This document shows, in pieces, positions 6,878 to 9,661 of a DNA stretch of 9,661 nt. Position 1 is the first letter of the stretch, and each line of letters starts with the position of its first letter. The notes below the pieces were generated by a model, which had not been told where the DNA came from, made no database searches, and saw only the letters and a list, made by a program, of their open reading frames with translations. The translations under genes were made by a program, and so were the position numbers. Origin of the DNA: Nitrosopumilales archaeon (GTDB lineage: Archaea; Thermoproteota; Nitrososphaeria; Nitrososphaerales; Nitrososphaeraceae); assembly GCA_009665115.1 (NCBI GenBank), contig WJXE01000054.1, forward strand, positions 1 through 9,661, given 5' to 3'.

Positions 6878-7207
6878 ATGTCAAATACGCAAGAGGCTTA
6901 CATTCAGACCCTAAGACAGATTAAGGATGCTGAGGATGGCGCTGAGAAAGAAATCGAAGCACGAAAAAGTGAGGTTGAAGAAGAAATTAGAAATATGCAG
7001 ATTCAGATAGAAAAGCTAATAGAAGCGTCAAAGGCTGAGGGTGAGAACCTTGTAATCAAAAGCATCGAGGAATCTAGAAGGAAGGCCCTAGCAGATGCAG
7101 ATTCAATTATCAAAGAAGCCCAAATTAAGTCGAAAAATATTTCGGCGCAGGTAAATAATCAGACGATACAAAAGATAATAGACATCTTACTCAGGGGAGT
7201 TGAGTGA
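6878..7207 (+). CDS. atpH: A-type ATP synthase subunit H (peripheral stalk coiled coil, V-type G homologue)
   Basis: A 109-residue, almost entirely helical, highly charged protein. Lys/Glu/Arg/Ala-rich heptad-like sequence runs from about 8 to 90 and includes IKDAEDGAEKEIEARKSEVE (15-34) and ESRRKALADADSIIKEAQ (65-82). It ends in a short hydrophobic helix, IQKIIDILL (97-105). This is the usual form of archaeal subunit H, the partner of E in the two peripheral stalks. No other fold is suggested, but coiled coils are low-complexity, so the assignment rests partly on position just before I. ATG 6878 is chosen over ATG 6875 because of its spacing from GGAGGG. The stop is followed after 6 bases by the GTG of I. 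Confidence 0.85.
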   Translation: MSNTQEAYIQTLRQIKDAEDGAEKEIEARKSEVEEEIRNMQIQIEKLIEASKAEGENLVIKSIEESRRKALADADSIIKEAQIKSKNISAQVNNQTIQKIIDILLRGVE

Positions 7208-7213
7208 AGGAAA

Positions 7214-9235
7214 GTGCTAAAACCCGTGCCAATGGCCCGTATGGCTGCTATCGGCCTCAGAAGAGATAAGCAGGTTATAGTATCGATACTTCATGACCTT
7301 GGAGCAGTGCAACTAGAACCTCTGTCGAAAGACGCGGCCGCTATGTTAAGCAGCGGGCGTGAAGGCGACCCATACAGAGAGGTAATTCTATCAGACCAGC
7401 TTCTCCGAATGAGGGCCTTGAAGGCAGCACTTCCGTCTTATCCTGTTGTGCAACGACATCAGTTTAAATCAACAGAGGAACTTCTACACGCTGCTAAAGC
7501 TATAGATATCGATAGCAAGGTTGGTTATTTGGAAAGACAAAAGGATGACCTGCTTACACGGCTGAAAGATACAGAGAATAATCTAAGACTTGTCGAAGAG
7601 TTTTCGTTCTTTCCTGAAGATCTAAGAATCTTACACTTGTCATCTGCCCACTGCTATTTTGGGCGTGCACCATCTGAGAAATTTGTGGGATTTAAGAAAG
7701 CGCTTGAAGAACGGAAGAAAGACGTCGTTCTGTACTATAAGGAAGACAAAGAAGTTACGCATTTTGTTCTTGTTATTCTTCCAAATTTTCCTACTCAAGT
7801 TCTTGCGTCGCTGGTACAGTCGCACAGCATTAATCTCGAACCAGTACCTAATCTTAGTGGGAAACCATCTAATATAATCCAAGATCAAAGAAATCAAAAG
7901 AGTGAAATCTCCAACAAACTACAGGCCATATACGGGCAACTATTGGAAATTTCGAAAAAATATTATGCGACCATTGTAAGCATACAAGAGCAGCTTGAGA
8001 TAGAAAATAAAAAGTCAGAGGTCACGGATAATTTCGGACTGAGTGCACACGCACTCGCATTGGAAGGATGGGCACCAAAGTCAAAACTCAAAGAAATAAG
8101 AATAATGTTTGATAGACACACAAGGAACACCGCAGTATATGAATTAAAGACGGCGGAAAGGCCACCGACTCTTCTGGCAAATCCCAAAAAATTTCGAGTC
8201 TTTGAATCGTTTGTAAGATTTTACTCTATGCCATCTGGAGATGAGTTCGATCCGACTCTCATGTTTGGTCTCCTTTTTCCGGTATTTTATGGCATGATGC
8301 TTGGTGATGTCGGCTATGGAATTGTTATACTTCTCGTTTCTTTGTGGGTGATACGTCGAGTCGAAGGGGGCAAACGTGACTTGAATATCATGCCTAAACC
8401 CTTAAGAAATTTCGCCAAGACAATAGTGCGACCAAGTCAGATGGTGAAGTTGGCGAAAGCTATGATCCCTGGAGCAATCATTGCAATAATCTTAGGATTT
8501 ATTTTCAACCTGTATTTTGGGTTTCATCTTAACGGTTACCTCTTTCATTATGCACCGGGCCTACATTACCTACCTTCGAGTGGCACATTTCTGGACCCCG
8601 TTGGAACCTTTGGTTTGAAAAAACTCCTGTTACTCAGCGGCTATATAGGCCTAGGCATGGTATCATTCGGCTTGATTCTGGGCATCTTGAATAATTTAAG
8701 AGAGGGTCAAAAACGACACATGATTGGAAAGGTTGGCTGGCTCTTGTTTGGATGGGGTATAGTTCTCACTGGCTTGGCACTCTTGCATCACAGCCATATC
8801 AACCCTATACGTCATGTTCAAGGAGTCGTGTATTTCGGTTTAATATTAGGCGGAATTGGCTTAATGTTCTACGGGGAAGGTGTGCGAGCAGTGATGGAGT
8901 TGCCCTCTATAATCAGTCATATTCTCTCTTATACGAGAATCGTGGGAATATTGTTAGCCTCAGTTATTTTGGCAGATGTGATTGATTTCATTTTTATAAG
9001 GACGCTGCATCACACCTTACCCTATATCGTTCTAGGGGTAATGATTTTTTTTATTGGCCACATATTTAATATCATACTAGGCGTGTTTGAACCTGGTATC
9101 CAGGGAGCAAGATTGCTTTACGTTGAATTCTTTTCAAAGTTCTATCACGGCAATGGAAGGCCATTCAGGCCGTTCGGAACTAGAAGAAAATTCACAGTTC
9201 AACAATATAATCCGGAAGTATCGACCAAGGGCTAA
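7214..9235 (+). CDS. atpI: A-type ATP synthase subunit I (membrane stator, ion half-channels; V-type a homologue)
   Basis: A 673-residue protein that is full length for the family. The cytoplasmic N-terminal half (1 to about 345) begins MLKPVPMARMAAIGLRRDKQ and contains coiled-coil stretches (about 105-128 and 225-270). The conserved junction RPPTLLANPKKFRVFESFV (316-334) leads to DEFDPT and FPVFYGMMLGDVGYG (355-369), which opens the membrane half. That half has about seven or eight helices, including roughly 349-380, 417-436, 469-491, 505-527, 536-556, 568-594 and 602-626. Arg575 in SHILSYTRIVGI matches the essential arginine of the ion path. HIFNIILGVFEPGIQGARLL (616-635) and VEFFSKFYHGNG (637-648) match the last helix and C-terminal motif. 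GTG 7214 fits the family N-terminus, with GTGA (7204-7207) as a modest SD 6 bases upstream. It is the last gene of the operon. Confidence 0.95.
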   Translation: MLKPVPMARMAAIGLRRDKQVIVSILHDLGAVQLEPLSKDAAAMLSSGREGDPYREVILSDQLLRMRALKAALPSYPVVQRHQFKSTEELLHAAKAIDIDSKVGYLERQKDDLLTRLKDTENNLRLVEEFSFFPEDLRILHLSSAHCYFGRAPSEKFVGFKKALEERKKDVVLYYKEDKEVTHFVLVILPNFPTQVLASLVQSHSINLEPVPNLSGKPSNIIQDQRNQKSEISNKLQAIYGQLLEISKKYYATIVSIQEQLEIENKKSEVTDNFGLSAHALALEGWAPKSKLKEIRIMFDRHTRNTAVYELKTAERPPTLLANPKKFRVFESFVRFYSMPSGDEFDPTLMFGLLFPVFYGMMLGDVGYGIVILLVSLWVIRRVEGGKRDLNIMPKPLRNFAKTIVRPSQMVKLAKAMIPGAIIAIILGFIFNLYFGFHLNGYLFHYAPGLHYLPSSGTFLDPVGTFGLKKLLLLSGYIGLGMVSFGLILGILNNLREGQKRHMIGKVGWLLFGWGIVLTGLALLHHSHINPIRHVQGVVYFGLILGGIGLMFYGEGVRAVMELPSIISHILSYTRIVGILLASVILADVIDFIFIRTLHHTLPYIVLGVMIFFIGHIFNIILGVFEPGIQGARLLYVEFFSKFYHGNGRPFRPFGTRRKFTVQQYNPEVSTKG

Positions 9236-9256
9236 CGATATTAGATGCGCTGATAA

Positions 9257-9265
9257 TTGTTTTGT
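9257..9265 (+). terminator. Weak T-rich tract, possible operon terminator
   Basis: TTGTTTTGT begins 21 bases after the stop of I. Archaeal transcription often ends in T-rich sequence without a hairpin, and this is the most T-rich stretch in the 123-base spacer. It is short and interrupted by G, so the call is tentative. Confidence 0.25.
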
Positions 9266-9330
9266 ACTCCAACGTAGCTTGTTGTTACCAATTCACCGTG
9301 GCGCCATTCTAGATACTTCGGCAAAAGGTC

Positions 9331-9336
9331 TATAAT
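9331..9336 (+). promoter_or_regulatory. TATA box for a leaderless downstream gene
   Basis: TATAAT is centred about 26 bases before ATG 9359, exactly where an archaeal TATA box would place the transcript start on or next to the A of the ATG. It is preceded by purine-rich AAAAGG (9323-9328), as expected of a BRE-like element. No SD precedes the ATG, which fits leaderless translation. Confidence 0.65.
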
Positions 9337-9358
9337 TGTGTGCGGATGTAAACTTACT

Positions 9359-9661
9359 ATGTCGCACACGGATTTAGAAACCTATTTGAAATACAGAACT
9401 CTCGAAGATATGCTCAAAGTCATAGTATATTCTGCCCAATCGGCCCTCGGGTTAACACCAATGCTGTATCACATCGTACATAATAGTCGAGAAATACTCT
9501 TTATCCAGACTGGGACTATTGGCGGGATCATTGTGCATTTCGTCAACCAAGAACGAAAGCCAAAGGAAAAGTTCATTCAACTAAAACGTTTTACCGGCGA
9601 ATTTAGTTTGGTGGACAGCATAGGGACCGATGCACAATCGATCTACGTACCAATATTAGAG
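9359..9661 (+). CDS. Hypothetical protein, 5' part only (runs off the window)
   Basis: There are 101 open codons from ATG 9359 to the last base of the window, with no stop. The product is soluble-looking: a charged helical N-terminus (LETYLKYRTLEDMLKVIVYS, 6-25), a more hydrophobic middle with ILFIQTGTIGGIIVHFV (46-62), a basic linker (66-72), and RFTGEFSLVDSIGTDAQSIY (77-96). There is no signal peptide and no catalytic motif I can name. The start is supported by a TATA box 26 bases upstream and the absence of an SD. An in-frame GTG at 9338 is possible but would lie close to the TATA box. It has its own promoter and is therefore probably not part of the ATP synthase operon. I do not recognise the family, although it has the look of a lineage-restricted archaeal protein. 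Confidence 0.7.
   Translation, partial: MSHTDLETYLKYRTLEDMLKVIVYSAQSALGLTPMLYHIVHNSREILFIQTGTIGGIIVHFVNQERKPKEKFIQLKRFTGEFSLVDSIGTDAQSIYVPILE

Noticed and set aside
9087..9335. Plus-strand frame of 82 codons overlapping the end of subunit I
   Set aside because: It lies in another frame mostly inside the well-conserved I gene and ends at the TATA box of the next gene. It is a shadow.

Overview
The window is archaeal and is dominated by one complete operon for an A-type (A1AO, V-type-related) ATP synthase. The archaeal assignment rests on the enzyme type, on Shine-Dalgarno (SD) sites of the GGTGA/GGAGGT kind, on frequent GTG and TTG starts, and on a downstream gene whose ATG sits about 26 bases after a TATA box with no room for a leader (a leaderless start). 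GC content is moderate. The set of traits would fit a soil-type ammonia-oxidising thaumarchaeon (Nitrososphaeria). That placement is an inference and no taxonomic marker gene is present.

Layout. Positions 1-547 hold no convincing protein gene. They contain a possible nested RNA hairpin (291-364) and, near the end, the likely operon promoter. Nine ATP synthase genes then follow on the plus strand in the order K-E-C-F-A-B-D-(small ORF)-H-I, from 548 to 9235. Most junctions overlap or are separated by fewer than 15 bases. The only apparent gap inside the operon (6758-6874) is completely filled by an open frame of 42 codons. It has its own SD and TTG start, overlaps the end of D, and touches the start of H. 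It would encode a single-pass basic membrane peptide and is the most interesting item here. After I come a 123-bp spacer with a well-placed TATA box and the first 101 codons of an unrecognised gene that runs off the window.

How the genes work together. A and B form the A3B3 catalytic head, and D and F form the central rotor shaft. C couples the shaft to the K ring in the membrane. Subunit I carries the ion half-channels and the essential arginine. E and H form the peripheral stalks tying I to the head. All nine canonical subunits are present and look intact: the P-loop, catalytic Glu and Walker B Asp in A, the arginine finger in B, the carrier Glu in K and the channel Arg in I. Subunit K has a signal-peptide-like leader and lacks the Gln that usually follows the PET motif in Na+-binding rotor subunits, so proton coupling is the better guess.

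The gene order is permuted relative to the well-known methanogen order H-I-K-E-C-F-A-B-D-G: the H-I pair is at the 3' end. Separate A-type and V-like ATPase operon lineages, with horizontal transfer, are known in Thaumarchaeota, so a phylogeny of A and B would be informative.
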